This document shows, in pieces, positions 25,095 through 35,176 of a DNA stretch of 54,535 bases. The stretch is from positions 1 through 54,535 of the forward strand of contig NZ_PZJU01000026.1 in assembly GCF_003206715.1 (NCBI RefSeq), written 5' to 3'. Position 1 is the first letter of the stretch. Each line of letters starts with the position of its first letter. Below the pieces are notes generated by a model, which worked only from the letters and a program-made list of their open reading frames with translations, had not been told where the DNA came from and searched no databases. Both the position numbers and the translations under genes were made by a program. The stretch comes from Salinicola peritrichatus (lineage in GTDB: Bacteria; Pseudomonadota; Gammaproteobacteria; Pseudomonadales; Halomonadaceae).

Positions 25095-25731
25095 GCCTGT
25101 TCATGCTGCACCTGTTCATGCTGTATCCCAGGCCGCGCCGGTCGCGGTGGCGCTGACCGGCGCATCCGGTGCGCAGTACGGCTTGCGTCTGATCGATTGC
25201 CTGGCCGCTGCCGGACGTGAGGTCTACGTGATGATCTCGAAGGCGGCGCATCGGGTGATCGCGGTCGAGACCGATATCGAGCTGCCGGCGCAACCCGAGC
25301 GGCTGGCCCGGGCGTTGAGCGAGCGCTGCGGCGCCGGCGAGGGCCGGATCCGCTGCTTCGCCCGCGAAGACTGGATGGCCCCGGTGGCCTCCGGTTCCGG
25401 CAACTGGCAGGCGCTGGTGATCTGTCCCTGCTCGACCGGCACGCTTTCCGCCGTGGCCTGTGGCGCCAGCAACAATCTGATCGAACGGGCCGCCGATGTG
25501 GCGCTCAAGGAGCGCCGGCAGCTGATACTGGTACCGCGGGAGACGCCGCTATCGGCGGTACACCTCGACAACATGCTCAAGCTCACCCGCATGGGAGCGG
25601 TCATATTGCCGGCGGCGCCGGGTTTCTATCACCGTCCCGACAGCGTCGAGGCGATGATCGACTTCATCGTCGCCCGCATTCTCAACCAGCTGGGTATCGA
25701 ACAGGAGCTGATGCCGCGCTGGGGTGAATGA
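25078..25731 (+). CDS. ubiX: Flavin prenyltransferase UbiX
   Basis: The 217-residue protein makes the prenylated FMN cofactor used by the decarboxylase UbiD in ubiquinone synthesis. Family motifs are ALTGASGAQYGLRLI, the phosphate-binding ICPCSTGTLSAVACGASNNLIERAADVALKERR region, VPRETPLSAVHLDNM and PAAPGFYHRP. The N-terminus is about 20 residues longer than usual before VAVALTGASG. The gene starts inside the end of mpl (17-bp overlap), suggesting coupled translation. Confidence 0.95.
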   Translation: MASRAEPVHAAPVHAVSQAAPVAVALTGASGAQYGLRLIDCLAAAGREVYVMISKAAHRVIAVETDIELPAQPERLARALSERCGAGEGRIRCFAREDWMAPVASGSGNWQALVICPCSTGTLSAVACGASNNLIERAADVALKERRQLILVPRETPLSAVHLDNMLKLTRMGAVILPAAPGFYHRPDSVEAMIDFIVARILNQLGIEQELMPRWGE

Positions 25732-25738
25732 GGGCTCC

Positions 25739-27145
25739 TCACACCGGCGGGAAGAACAGTACCCGCGCCACCTCCAGTATCAACGATGCAGCACCCAGCC
25801 AGATCCATGGCGGCATGTCGCGGTCGCGGCGTTGGTGGCGCTGGTAGCTGATTCGCGTCAGCGCGCACACGATCAGCCCCAGCAGCGCGCCACCGATCAG
25901 ATCGCTGGCCCAGTGCACGCCGATTACCAGCCGTGACAGCGCCATCGGCACGCACAACAGAATAGCTGCCCAGTAAGCGTAGGCGCGATAACGCTGCGGC
26001 ATGACCTGGGCGGCGAAGGCCGCGGTCAACCCGACCACCACCACGATGGTCGAGGAGTGAGCGCTGGGATAGGACATCGAACCGGTGAGATAGTCCGGCG
26101 TGTCGGGGCGGGCACGCCCGGCGAGCGCTTTGAACAGCGTGTTGCTCACCGCCAGCAGGCCCAGGGCGCCGGCGAGATGCACCAGCGCCGCGAAGCGACG
26201 CGCCCACAACAGCCACAGTAGCCAAGGCGCCATCATCACCGTGATGCCCAGGGCATCGCCGATCTTGGCCAGCGTCTCGCTGGTGCCCACCAGCCAGTTG
26301 TGTTGCAGCATGCCGGCCAGCGTGTGGATCTGCTGATCCATCGGTAGCGGGCCATCGTGAACGAGCACCCAGGTGGTCCAGCCGACCAGGGCGATCAGGC
26401 TGGTCAACAGCAGCGATAGGGACGCCAGCGGAAACTCTTCCTCGGGCGGTGGCGAACGGAGCGCCTTCCAGCCCCTGGCCAGCCAACGCCCGTGGGCCAT
26501 GCGCCGGTCGAGCCAGCGGTGCAGCCGGCCTTCACCGCTTAGTTGATAGCGAAACCACGAAAACAGCAGTCCGAGCGCCAGCAGCGACAACGACAAGGTC
26601 AGCAGCCAGCGCTCGGCCCCGGGTGGCAACTCCATCAATTCGTCCCAGGAACGACCGAGCCAATAGCCGGGCAGTAGATAGACCGGAGCCCACACCAGCG
26701 CGGAGAGCAGGTTGACGATGATGAAACGTCGCGTTGGCATCGACAGCATGCCGGCGACCAGGGGGATGAACGGGCGCATCGGTCCGATGAAACGACCGAC
26801 GACCACGGAGAGTGAGCCGTGACGTTGGAAGAACTCGATGCCGCGCTCGAGCCATCCTGGATGGCGATTCAGCGGCCACCAATGGGAAACATGCGAGCGC
26901 TGCGTTCGGCCTAGCCAGAAGCTCAGATTGTCGCCGGCAAAGGCGCCGATGGTACCGGCAAACAGCATTAGCCAGATCGGGACGCCCTGATGCCCGGCAA
27001 GCGAGGCGGCGGCGCCCAGTAGTACCACCCCGGGGATGCCGATGCCGACGACGGCCAATGACTCGCAGAGGGCCACCGCGAAGATGATGACCAGCAACAG
27101 CCCCGGCGAGGGCGATAACGAATAGAGCCAATGGGTCAGGTTCAA
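25739..27145 (-). CDS. DedA-PAP2 fusion membrane protein
   Basis: The 468-residue protein joins two membrane domains. Residues 1-200 are a DedA/VTT domain with GDNLSFWLGR and the signature GRFIGPMRPFIPLVAGM (117-133). Residues 240-440 are a PAP2 lipid phosphatase with KALAGRARP (339-347), PSAHS (360-364) and SRLVIGVHWASD (404-415, catalytic His411). DedA proteins move undecaprenyl phosphate or phospholipids across the membrane and PAP2 enzymes dephosphorylate lipid pyrophosphates, so one polypeptide may do both. The likely start is TTG at 27145, overlapping the stop of the upstream gene in TTGA, so translation is probably coupled. Confidence 0.88.
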   Translation of the reverse strand: MNLTHWLYSLSPSPGLLLVIIFAVALCESLAVVGIGIPGVVLLGAAASLAGHQGVPIWLMLFAGTIGAFAGDNLSFWLGRTQRSHVSHWWPLNRHPGWLERGIEFFQRHGSLSVVVGRFIGPMRPFIPLVAGMLSMPTRRFIIVNLLSALVWAPVYLLPGYWLGRSWDELMELPPGAERWLLTLSLSLLALGLLFSWFRYQLSGEGRLHRWLDRRMAHGRWLARGWKALRSPPPEEEFPLASLSLLLTSLIALVGWTTWVLVHDGPLPMDQQIHTLAGMLQHNWLVGTSETLAKIGDALGITVMMAPWLLWLLWARRFAALVHLAGALGLLAVSNTLFKALAGRARPDTPDYLTGSMSYPSAHSSTIVVVVGLTAAFAAQVMPQRYRAYAYWAAILLCVPMALSRLVIGVHWASDLIGGALLGLIVCALTRISYQRHQRRDRDMPPWIWLGAASLILEVARVLFFPPV

Positions 27146-28065
27146 GCGCGAGGTTCCAGCAATTTGGTGGCGGCGGCATCCAGGCGGTTGATGAAATGTG
27201 TCGCGGTTTCGCCTTTCTGCAAGGTGCAGACCCGGTTGTGGCTCTCGAGTGCCCCCGTCTCCGGACGAGAGATGGCCGCGATGACATTGGAGAGCCGCTT
27301 GGCGGCGGTGATCGCCCCGGATTCGCCCGAATTCGGCAACACCAGCCAAAACACGTTACAACGGTATTCGCCAAGCAGATCGCTGTGTCGGCTGTTGTGC
27401 GAGACGACTTCGCTGAACGCCAGCGACAGGGTTTCCCGTAGCTGGCTGCCGAACTGATCGTCCGCCTGATCGAGCTGGGGAATGTATAACACCAGAACGC
27501 TTAACGGGCGGTTAAGCGCTTCGGCTCGAGCGATTTCGATCTTGAGATTCTGTTGCAGATTGGCGGGCGACAACTTGTGGCCGCGACGCCACAGGTTCAG
27601 GCGCAAGCGGTAGGGCGTGCGTCGACTCATGATCGCAGCGATCAGCAGCCCCGTGGTCAACGATAGCCACCATCCCATGCTGAGGTTGATCGCGGTGATG
27701 TGCAGCTCGCCCAGCAATGTCAACCACGCCGGCACCAGCGCCACGTTAAGCAGCAAGGCCAACGGCAGCGACAGCAGCAGGAAGCTGATGACCGCGGGGA
27801 GACCCAGCCACAGCATTCCCTGTTCGGTACGCGGCGCTTCGACGGCGAACAGTATCAGCGCGCCGATGAGCAAGAGATAGTCGGCCAACGCCGGGCGCAG
27901 TCGTCCGAGCCATTGCAGCGGCATGGATACCAGCAGCCCGACCGCCAGCAATGCCGGCGGCAGAATCAGATCGTAGTGACGCATCATGTAGTGCCACAGC
28001 GCCAGCGCGACGAACAGCGCCAGGGCCAGCAACTGGGCCAGAAGCTTGTAGCGGCTCACTGCCAT
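27142..28065 (-). CDS. Membrane protein with degenerate GGDEF-like domain, copy 1
   Basis: The 307-residue product has about six hydrophobic segments (residues 8-165) and a cytoplasmic domain of about 140 residues. The domain keeps the order of a diguanylate cyclase fold: LNRPLSVLVLYIPQLDQ near the substrate Asp region, then HSDLLGEYRCNVFWLVLP where RxGGDEFxxLLP would stand. The GGDEF loop is replaced, so c-di-GMP synthesis is not expected. It could be a sensor or partner protein. It overlaps its upstream paralogue by 10 bp and the downstream fusion gene by 4 bp. The assignment rests on pattern only. Confidence 0.6.
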   Translation of the reverse strand: MAVSRYKLLAQLLALALFVALALWHYMMRHYDLILPPALLAVGLLVSMPLQWLGRLRPALADYLLLIGALILFAVEAPRTEQGMLWLGLPAVISFLLLSLPLALLLNVALVPAWLTLLGELHITAINLSMGWWLSLTTGLLIAAIMSRRTPYRLRLNLWRRGHKLSPANLQQNLKIEIARAEALNRPLSVLVLYIPQLDQADDQFGSQLRETLSLAFSEVVSHNSRHSDLLGEYRCNVFWLVLPNSGESGAITAAKRLSNVIAAISRPETGALESHNRVCTLQKGETATHFINRLDAAATKLLEPRA

Positions 28066-28883
28066 GGCATCGCCTCGTGGGTTTCTGATGTCGCCTTGGA
28101 ACGATAGCGGGCGAAGCGATCGCCGATCTCCTGCACCGGTGTCCACGACACCATGCGATGAGGCGCAACGGCATGCTGCAATTGATTGCGCCGCTGTTCG
28201 GCGGCATCGGCGCTGGTCGCGACCAGCAACACCGCGATGCCGTAGTCGTTGAGGCGATAGGCGCGCTCGTACAGCGCCAGCTGATCGCGCAGCAGGCGGC
28301 AGAGTTGCTCCATGTCTGCGGTTGTCGAATGGGCGCAGCCGAAGACCACGACCTCGCCATGCAGGGACTCGCGCTCGGTGCGGCGTAGTTCGTGCTGGAT
28401 ATCAGCATCGAGAGTCGCCGGCGGCAACAGCCAGCGCGCTTCGTTCGAGATGGGGGCGGGTGACAGCGCCAGGCGGTGTTCCAGGCACAACAGCCAGATG
28501 ACGGCGAGCGATACGCCGGCGACCGACGCGGCGGGCAGCGAGAGCTGCCAGGCGGCAAAGCCCACTGCGGCGATATAGCCCAGGCCATTGACGATCAGCC
28601 CGAGCCTGCCGCCCAGTCCTTGCAAACACAGAGGGATCACCCATAGCCATATCAGGGCAGTCGACTGCCCGGTCGCCAGCATCGCGACGCTGATCGCGCC
28701 GACGATCAGCGGTATCCAGCGCGAGAGGGGGGATGGACGAAGCAGCAACAACGCCAAGGCAACGGCGCCCAGCCAAGCGATCAGTCGCAAGGCGCCATCG
28801 CCCAGCCAGCCAGTCGCCAGGGCGAGCAGGAGGCAAAGGACGAGCAATGCTCTCGAGCCAAGGCTTTTGTACTTGCTTTGCAT
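28056..28883 (-). CDS. Membrane protein with degenerate GGDEF-like domain, copy 2
   Basis: The 275-residue product resembles its downstream neighbour in plan: five or six N-terminal hydrophobic segments (to about residue 140), then a soluble domain. In it RAYRLNDYGIAVLLVAT occupies the place of RxGGDEFxxLL in diguanylate cyclases, and the catalytic loop is lost. First gene of a leftward trio with overlapping ends. The promoter should lie in 28884-29143, shared with divergent proA. Function unknown; the degenerate-cyclase idea is inference. Confidence 0.55.
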   Translation of the reverse strand: MQSKYKSLGSRALLVLCLLLALATGWLGDGALRLIAWLGAVALALLLLRPSPLSRWIPLIVGAISVAMLATGQSTALIWLWVIPLCLQGLGGRLGLIVNGLGYIAAVGFAAWQLSLPAASVAGVSLAVIWLLCLEHRLALSPAPISNEARWLLPPATLDADIQHELRRTERESLHGEVVVFGCAHSTTADMEQLCRLLRDQLALYERAYRLNDYGIAVLLVATSADAAEQRRNQLQHAVAPHRMVSWTPVQEIGDRFARYRSKATSETHEAMPWQ

Positions 28884-29143
28884 GGTGGCTTATATTGGAC
28901 CCGTTGCGAAACGTATACACGTTCAGGCTTCACTATCGCACGTGCCACGACTGGCCGTACACTGTGAATCACGAATTGAGACAATACCTTATCCAACATA
29001 CGAACGAATAGGTGAGGACGCGCCGATCAGGCCCGCTCGACGCGTCCGATCCCGCATTCGCGTCCCGATGCCATCGCAGGCGCCCGGTGACAGCCACGGC
29101 CTCGCCGGTAGCCGTATCACCGCCATTGACGAGATAGCACGCC

Positions 29144-30427
29144 ATGCAGCAGACCGCGACCAGGGTGGTCGACGACATTCCTCAATACATGCATGAGCTC
29201 GGACGCCGGGCTCGAGCCGCGAGCGCCGCGTTGCGCCGTGTCGACAGCGGCCTCAAGAATGCCGCGCTGGAAGCCATCGTCGCGCGGATCGATGCCGCGC
29301 GACCGGTCCTGGAAAGTGCCAACCAGCAGGACTTGCAGCGGGGCCGCGAAAACGGCCTGAGCGCCGCGTTGCTGGATCGCCTTGCCCTGACGCCGGCGCG
29401 GATCGACGCCATGATCGCTGGCGTGCGCCAGGTCGTTTCGTTACCGGATCCGGTGGGACAGATCGACGGCTTGCGTTACCAGCCGAGCGGTATCCAGGTT
29501 GGCCAGATGCGCGTCCCGCTCGGGGTCATCGGTATCATCTACGAATCACGCCCCAATGTGACGATCGAGGCGGCGAGCCTGTGTCTCAAATCGGGCAACG
29601 CCTGCATTCTGCGCGGGGGCTCCGAGGCAGCGGCCAGCAACGCCGCGATCGCCGAGTGCATTCGCTTGGGACTGGAAGATGCCGGGCTGTCGGCGGCGGC
29701 CGTGCAGGTGGTGGCGACCACCGATCGCGCCGCGGTGGGCGAGTTGATTGCCATGCCGGCCTTCGTCGACGTGATCGTCCCGCGCGGCGGCAAGTCCCTC
29801 ATCGCCCGCATTGCCGCCGAAGCCACGGTGCCGGTGATCAAGCATCTCGATGGCATCTGCCATGTCTACATCGATGCTGCCGCCGATGTCGCCAAGGCCG
29901 TGGCGATCGCCGACAACGCCAAGACCCAGCGTTACTCCCCCTGCAATACCATGGAGACATTGCTGGTGCATGTGGACGCAGCGCCCGAAGTATTGCCGAG
30001 GCTGGCGGCCATTTATCGCGACAAGGGCGTCGAGATGCGGGGCTGCCAGCGCACGCGGGAGTGGATCGCCGATGCCGTCGAAGCCAGCGAGGCCGACTGG
30101 TCGACCGAATATCTCGCGCCGATCCTGGCCATCCGGGTGGTGGACGACTTCGATCAGGCGGTCGAGCACATCAATCGTTACGGTTCCCAGCATACCGATG
30201 CCATCGTCACCGAAAACGTGACACTGGCCAGGCGCTTCCTCGCCGAGGTCGATTCCAGCTCGGTGATGGTCAATGCCTCGACCCGTTTCGCCGATGGTTT
30301 CGAATACGGTCTGGGAGCGGAGATCGGCATCTCGACCAACAAGCTTCATGCCCGCGGCCCGGTGGGGCTCGAAGGGCTGACGACACGCAAATACGTGGTA
30401 TTCGGCGATGGCCATGTACGGCGCTGA
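29144..30427 (+). CDS. proA: Gamma-glutamyl phosphate reductase
   Basis: The 427-residue enzyme makes glutamate 5-semialdehyde from gamma-glutamyl phosphate with NADPH, the second step of proline synthesis; proline also matters for osmotic balance. It has the aldehyde-dehydrogenase fold with [16 protein letters not shown], the cofactor stretch [11 protein letters not shown], and the catalytic cysteine in [13 protein letters not shown]. The C-terminal [21 protein letters not shown] is nearly invariant in the family. First gene of a long rightward block; nadD starts 20 bp inside its 3' end. Confidence 0.96.
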   Translation: MQQTATRVVDDIPQYMHELGRRARAASAALRRVDSGLKNAALEAIVARIDAARPVLESANQQDLQRGRENGLSAALLDRLALTPARIDAMIAGVRQVVSLPDPVGQIDGLRYQPSGIQVGQMRVPLGVIGIIYESRPNVTIEAASLCLKSGNACILRGGSEAAASNAAIAECIRLGLEDAGLSAAAVQVVATTDRAAVGELIAMPAFVDVIVPRGGKSLIARIAAEATVPVIKHLDGICHVYIDAAADVAKAVAIADNAKTQRYSPCNTMETLLVHVDAAPEVLPRLAAIYRDKGVEMRGCQRTREWIADAVEASEADWSTEYLAPILAIRVVDDFDQAVEHINRYGSQHTDAIVTENVTLARRFLAEVDSSSVMVNASTRFADGFEYGLGAEIGISTNKLHARGPVGLEGLTTRKYVVFGDGHVRR

Positions 30428-31112
30428 TTCCCCTCCGCCGGCACCCCGAATCGCCATGCTGGGGGGGACTTTCGATCCCGTCCATCTCGGCCACCTGCGC
30501 AGCGCCGTGGAGCTGGGCGAAGCCCTGCGGCTCGACGCCGTGCACCTGATCCCGGTTCACGTGCCGCCGCATCGCGAAGCGCCGGGAATCTCCGCCGAGC
30601 ATCGTCTGGCGATGCTGGCGGCCGGCATCGGCGATACTCCCGGGCTGGTGGCGGACGACCGCGAGATCCGGCGCAGCGGCCACTCTTATTCCGTCGACAC
30701 GCTGGTATCGTTGCGCGAAGAGTGGGGCGACGAGGCGCGTCTGGTGATGGCGGTGGGACACGATGCCTTTCTGGGACTGCCCGGCTGGCATCAGTGCGAA
30801 CGATTGTTTTCACTGGCACATATCGTGGTCATCGATCGGCCCGATCATGAGTCGCCACTGGAACCGGCGCTGGCGACCCTGATCGAGGGACGGGAGGTAT
30901 CCTCCGTCGAGGCGCTGATGGACAGGCCCGCCGGCCAGCTTCTGCGCCTGCGCCTGCCCAGCCGCATGGCGATCGCCGCGACCGAGGTGCGGCGGCGTCT
31001 GCAGGCCGGGCTCAGCGTGCGCTATCTGCTACCGGAAGCCGTCGAGCGCTACATTGCCGATCATGGTCTCTACCGGGGGGCAGGGGCTGGCGTTGATGAA
31101 TCATCGGAGTAG
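30408..31112 (+). CDS. nadD: Nicotinate-nucleotide adenylyltransferase
   Basis: The 234-residue protein makes nicotinate adenine dinucleotide from NaMN and ATP in NAD synthesis. The nucleotidyltransferase motif [15 protein letters not shown] lies near residue 20, with HVPPHR and the C-terminal ISSTEVR equivalent [10 protein letters not shown]. It overlaps proA by 20 bp; a second start at 30414 (MYGAD) is possible. The proA-nadD-rsfS-rlmH order is conserved in many gammaproteobacteria. Confidence 0.95.
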   Translation: MAMYGADSPPPAPRIAMLGGTFDPVHLGHLRSAVELGEALRLDAVHLIPVHVPPHREAPGISAEHRLAMLAAGIGDTPGLVADDREIRRSGHSYSVDTLVSLREEWGDEARLVMAVGHDAFLGLPGWHQCERLFSLAHIVVIDRPDHESPLEPALATLIEGREVSSVEALMDRPAGQLLRLRLPSRMAIAATEVRRRLQAGLSVRYLLPEAVERYIADHGLYRGAGAGVDESSE

Positions 31113-31162
31113 AATGCGCGTTTCCCGGATTCCGGGGGATTGCGATTCCCGAATGAGGAGCT

Positions 31163-31540
31163 ATGCAGACAGATACGCTTAAATCGTTGGTCGTCGAGGC
31201 GCTCGAAGAGCTCAAGGCGCGGGACGTCGTCGAACTCGATGTCGCCGAGTTGACCAGCGTCACCGATGTCATGGTGGTGGCGAGCGGCACATCATCTCGC
31301 CATGTTTCCGCGCTGGCCGACAACGTGATCGAGAAGGTCAAGGAGGCCGGCATGCGGCCGCTTGGCATCGAAGGGCAGCAGGGCGGCGAATGGGTGCTGG
31401 TCGACCTGGGCGATGTCGTTGCCCACGTGATGATGCCCGACACGCGTCGGCTCTACGATCTGGAGCGTCTGTGGTCGGATCTGCCGACCGACGCGCAGCG
31501 TGTCGCCAAGGAAGCGGGTCGCCAAGAGCTGCGAGGATGA
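31163..31540 (+). CDS. rsfS: Ribosomal silencing factor RsfS
   Basis: The 125-residue protein binds ribosomal protein uL14 and blocks subunit joining in stationary phase or starvation. Family features are [27 protein letters not shown] and [19 protein letters not shown] at 31163 follows AATGAGGAGCT. It overlaps rlmH by four bases (ATGA), the usual pairing. Confidence 0.95.
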   Translation: MQTDTLKSLVVEALEELKARDVVELDVAELTSVTDVMVVASGTSSRHVSALADNVIEKVKEAGMRPLGIEGQQGGEWVLVDLGDVVAHVMMPDTRRLYDLERLWSDLPTDAQRVAKEAGRQELRG

Positions 31541-32004
31541 AGATTCGGCTGCTCGCGGTCGGCACGCGCATGCCGGCCTGGGTCGAGGCGGGCGTGGATG
31601 AGTACCGCAAGCGCCTGCCGCGGGAAATGCCGTTCGAAATCGTCGAAATCGCCCCCGGTGCCCGCGGCAAGAGCGCCGATATCGCGCGGGCCATCCAGTC
31701 CGAAGGCGATCGCATGCTGGAAAAACTGCGCGATCAGGAACATATCGTCGCGCTCGAGGTCAGAGGAGCGGCCTGGACGACCGAGCAGTTGTCCAGCCGT
31801 CTCGACGCATGGCGGCTGGAAGGGCAGGACGTCGCGCTGCTGGTCGGCGGACCGGACGGTCTCGACCCGCGCGTCGTCGCCCGCGCCCGGCAATCCTGGT
31901 CGCTGTCGGCGCTGACGCTGCCCCACCCGCTGGTACGGGTCGTGCTCGCCGAGCAGCTCTATCGCGCCTGGACATTGCTCGCAGGGCATCCGTACCACCG
32001 TTGA
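31537..32004 (+). CDS. rlmH: 23S rRNA pseudouridine(1915)-N3-methyltransferase RlmH
   Basis: The 155-residue SPOUT methyltransferase has the exact family length. It opens [20 protein letters not shown], and ends with the knotted SAM site [32 protein letters not shown]-type region and a C-terminal YHR. It methylates pseudouridine 1915 in helix 69 of 23S rRNA on the assembled ribosome. Coupled to rsfS by a 4-bp overlap. Confidence 0.95.
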   Translation: MKIRLLAVGTRMPAWVEAGVDEYRKRLPREMPFEIVEIAPGARGKSADIARAIQSEGDRMLEKLRDQEHIVALEVRGAAWTTEQLSSRLDAWRLEGQDVALLVGGPDGLDPRVVARARQSWSLSALTLPHPLVRVVLAEQLYRAWTLLAGHPYHR

Positions 32005-32058
32005 GTCAGAGAGTCAGTCGCTTGTTGTCATTCGACGCCCCAGAACGCTGTTCGCGTC

Positions 32059-33954
32059 ATGCCTAAACGCCGCGGGAACATCAAGGACCACGAGCGGGAA
32101 GTGCGCGTCTTCCGCAATCGCTCGATCGTCGCGGCAATTCTCATCCTGCTGATGGCGGGGGGGCTGGTCTCCAGGCTCTTCTACCTTCAGGTCATTCAGC
32201 ACGACGTCTTCATTACCCGTTCCGACAGCAACCGCATGCGTGTCGAGCCGCTGCCACCGCGGCGTGGCTTGATCTACGACCGCAACGGCGAACTGCTGGC
32301 GGAAAATCGGCCAACGTACAATCTGACCATCGTCCGTGAGCGGGTCGACGATCTCGATGCCACGCTGGAACGCCTGGTGCAGATCCTCGGTCTGCCCGAG
32401 GACGAGGTGGAGACCTTTCGCGAGCGATCGCTGCAGCGCCAGCGTCCGTTCCAGCCGGCGCTGCTGATGAGCGATCTCAGCGAAGACCAGATCGCCCGCC
32501 TGGCGGTCAATCGCTATCTGTTGAGCGGGGTCGAGGTCGAGGCGCAGTTGATACGCTACTATCCCGATCCGATCGTGATGTCCCACGTGCTCGGCTACGT
32601 GGGGCGCATCAATGCCGAGGAACTCGCCGAGCTGGATCCCGGCGATTACGCCGGTACGCACTTCATCGGCAAGACCGGTGTCGAGTACACCTACGAGGAC
32701 CAGCTTCACGGCAAGGCGGGCCTGCGCAAGGTCGAGACCAACGCCCGTGGACGGGTGTTGCGGGAATTGGATCGTGAACCTCCCGTGCCGGGCAAGGATA
32801 TCACCCTGACCATCGACAGCCGCTTGCAGCATCTGGCCTACGACCTGCTGGGCGGCCGGCGTGGGGCGATCGTGGCGATCGAGCCCAAGAGCGGAGACAT
32901 TCTGGCGATGGTCTCCGCGCCCGGTTTCGATATCAACAAGTTCGTGACCGGTATCTCCTACGACGACTACCGGGCGCTGCAGGAAAACGTCGACTTGCCG
33001 CTATACAACCGTGCCGCTCGCGGACAGTATCCGCCAGGCTCGACGATCAAGCCGTTCGAGGCCCTGGGCGCATTGCAGAATCGCGTGGTCGAACCCGATG
33101 ACATCATCTACGATCCCGGTTACTTCCAGCTGCCCAACGACACCCGGCGCTACCACAACTGGTTGCGTTGGGGACATGGCCGGGTCGATCTCCAACGCGC
33201 AATCGAGGTGTCCAACAATACCTATTTCTACACCATGGCGTATCGTCTGGGCATCGACCGGCTTTCCGCGTTCATGCATGAATTCGGGTTCGGTGAAGTG
33301 ACGTCGCTGGACGTACAGGGTACCTCTCCCGGTTTGATGCCGTCGCGGGAGTGGAAACGCGAAAAATATAACCAGGCCTGGTATCCCGGGGAAACGCTCT
33401 CCGCGGGCATTGGCCAGGGCTACTTCATGGCGACGCCGCTGCAACTGGCGGCGGCCACGGCGACGCTGGCCAACCGCGGCCACTGGGTTCGGCCGCACCT
33501 GGCGAAGCGCATCGGCGACGAGACGGTCGAACCCCCGTTCCCGGACACCAAGGCGGACGTTCAAGTCGACAAGCGTCAATGGTGGGACGATGTCTTCGAG
33601 GGCATGGAAGAGGTCATGAGCGGGAACGAAGGCACTGCCCGCAAGGCCGGCGTCGGTCTCAAGTACGCCATGGCGGCGAAAACCGGCACGGCCCAGGTCT
33701 TCTCGCTGGGCCAGAACGAGAAGTACGACGCCGATGAGCTGGCCGAACGTCTGCGCGACCATGCCTTATTCATCGGCTTCGCTCCGGTCGAGGATCCGCA
33801 GATCGCGATCGCCGTGATCGTCGAGAACGCCGGTGGCGGCGTTTCCGGTCTGGGACGGACCCTGACCGATGCCTGGTTGCTGCCGAATGGCAAGCTCGGG
33901 AATCGTCCCGGTGCCACCGTCAACGAAGAGGTCGAGAGTCTCGATGGCGATTGA
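32059..33954 (+). CDS. mrdA: Penicillin-binding protein 2 (elongasome transpeptidase)
   Basis: The 631-residue protein has one membrane anchor (about 22-45), a dimerisation domain starting PPRRGLIYDRNGELLAEN, and a transpeptidase domain. The active-site motifs are S328-T-I-K331, S383-N-N and K539-T-G-T. It cross-links peptidoglycan during rod elongation, working with RodA encoded next. Length and motif spacing are normal. Its 3' end overlaps rodA by 11 bp. Confidence 0.96.
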   Translation: MPKRRGNIKDHEREVRVFRNRSIVAAILILLMAGGLVSRLFYLQVIQHDVFITRSDSNRMRVEPLPPRRGLIYDRNGELLAENRPTYNLTIVRERVDDLDATLERLVQILGLPEDEVETFRERSLQRQRPFQPALLMSDLSEDQIARLAVNRYLLSGVEVEAQLIRYYPDPIVMSHVLGYVGRINAEELAELDPGDYAGTHFIGKTGVEYTYEDQLHGKAGLRKVETNARGRVLRELDREPPVPGKDITLTIDSRLQHLAYDLLGGRRGAIVAIEPKSGDILAMVSAPGFDINKFVTGISYDDYRALQENVDLPLYNRAARGQYPPGSTIKPFEALGALQNRVVEPDDIIYDPGYFQLPNDTRRYHNWLRWGHGRVDLQRAIEVSNNTYFYTMAYRLGIDRLSAFMHEFGFGEVTSLDVQGTSPGLMPSREWKREKYNQAWYPGETLSAGIGQGYFMATPLQLAAATATLANRGHWVRPHLAKRIGDETVEPPFPDTKADVQVDKRQWWDDVFEGMEEVMSGNEGTARKAGVGLKYAMAAKTGTAQVFSLGQNEKYDADELAERLRDHALFIGFAPVEDPQIAIAVIVENAGGGVSGLGRTLTDAWLLPNGKLGNRPGATVNEEVESLDGD

Positions 33955-35083
33955 TTTTCAGCGCACGGCGCCACGCGGCGGGGCGCGAGTAGGTCGCAAA
34001 CGTTCCCTGTGGCTGCGACTGCATCTCGATCCCTGGTTGCTGTCGATCCTGTTGTTGCTGATCTCGTTCGGACTGGTGGTGCTCTACAGCGCCAGCGGCA
34101 TGTCGGCTTCCACCACCCTGGCCCAGGCCGTGCGTATGGGCGTGGCATTGCTCGGGGCGGTAATCATCGCCCAATTCCCGCCGAGTACGCTTTATCGCTG
34201 GACGCCGCTCGCCTATGGGGCGGGGCTGCTGATGCTGATCGCGGTGGAGATCATGGGCGATATTGGTATGGGTGCCCAGCGCTGGCTGGTGATCGGCCCG
34301 CTGCGGTTCCAGCCCTCCGAGCTGATGAAGATCGCGATGCCGATGATGCTGGCGGCCTATCTCCATCGCCGTCCGTTGCCGCCCTCCTGGCGAGACCTGC
34401 TCGTCTGCGGCTTGATCATTGCCGTCCCGGTGTTGCTGATCGCGCGCCAGCCCGACCTGGGAACGTCCCTGCTGGTCACCTGCGCGGCGGTCTTCGTGAT
34501 CCTGCTGGCGGGGCTTTCCTGGAGATTCATCCTGGCGCTCGGCGTCATGGCCGCCGCGGCCATGCCGCTGCTGTGGATCAACATGCATAACTACCAGCGT
34601 CAGCGGGTATTGACGTTCCTCAATCCGGAGAGCGATCCGCTGGGAGCGGGCTGGAACATCATCCAGTCGAAGACGGCGATCGGCAGCGGCGGCATCGAAG
34701 GCAAGGGCTGGGGGCTGGGTACCCAGTCACAGCTCGAGTTCCTGCCGGAGCGCCATACCGATTTCATCGTCGCGGTGTTGGGCGAGGAGTTCGGCCTGAT
34801 CGGCATGGGCACCATCCTCACGCTCTATCTCTTGCTGGTCTCGCGCGGCCTGGTCATGGCGAACCAGGCGCAGGATACCTACGGTCGTCTGCTGGCCGGC
34901 AGTATCGTGCTCACTTTCTTCATCTACGTCTTCGTCAATATCGGCATGGTCAGCGGCATCCTGCCGGTTGTCGGCGTGCCGTTGCCGCTGGTCAGCTATG
35001 GCGGGACCTCCAGCGTGACCTTGATGGCCGGTTTCGGTATTCTCATGTCGATTCACACGCACCGCCGTTTGTTGACGCACTGA
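33944..35083 (+). CDS. rodA: Rod-shape peptidoglycan glycosyltransferase RodA
   Basis: The 379-residue SEDS-family polymerase has about ten membrane helices. Family landmarks are YSASGMS, RWLVIGPLRFQPSELMKIAMP, ARQPDLGTSLL, the loop GAGWNIIQSKTAIGSGG and LPERHTDFI, and VGVPLPLVSYGGTSSVTLM near the end. It polymerises lipid II glycan strands with PBP2. The ATG at 33944 lies inside the mrdA 3' end, implying coupled expression. Confidence 0.96.
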   Translation: MAIDFQRTAPRGGARVGRKRSLWLRLHLDPWLLSILLLLISFGLVVLYSASGMSASTTLAQAVRMGVALLGAVIIAQFPPSTLYRWTPLAYGAGLLMLIAVEIMGDIGMGAQRWLVIGPLRFQPSELMKIAMPMMLAAYLHRRPLPPSWRDLLVCGLIIAVPVLLIARQPDLGTSLLVTCAAVFVILLAGLSWRFILALGVMAAAAMPLLWINMHNYQRQRVLTFLNPESDPLGAGWNIIQSKTAIGSGGIEGKGWGLGTQSQLEFLPERHTDFIVAVLGEEFGLIGMGTILTLYLLLVSRGLVMANQAQDTYGRLLAGSIVLTFFIYVFVNIGMVSGILPVVGVPLPLVSYGGTSSVTLMAGFGILMSIHTHRRLLTH

Positions 35084-35176
35084 TCGCAGGATATGCAAGC
35101 AGGGAGCCAATCGCGCATGGCGATGCCTGGGGTAAGGACGCCTTGGGCAAGGATGCGTCGAATAAGGACGTGCTGG

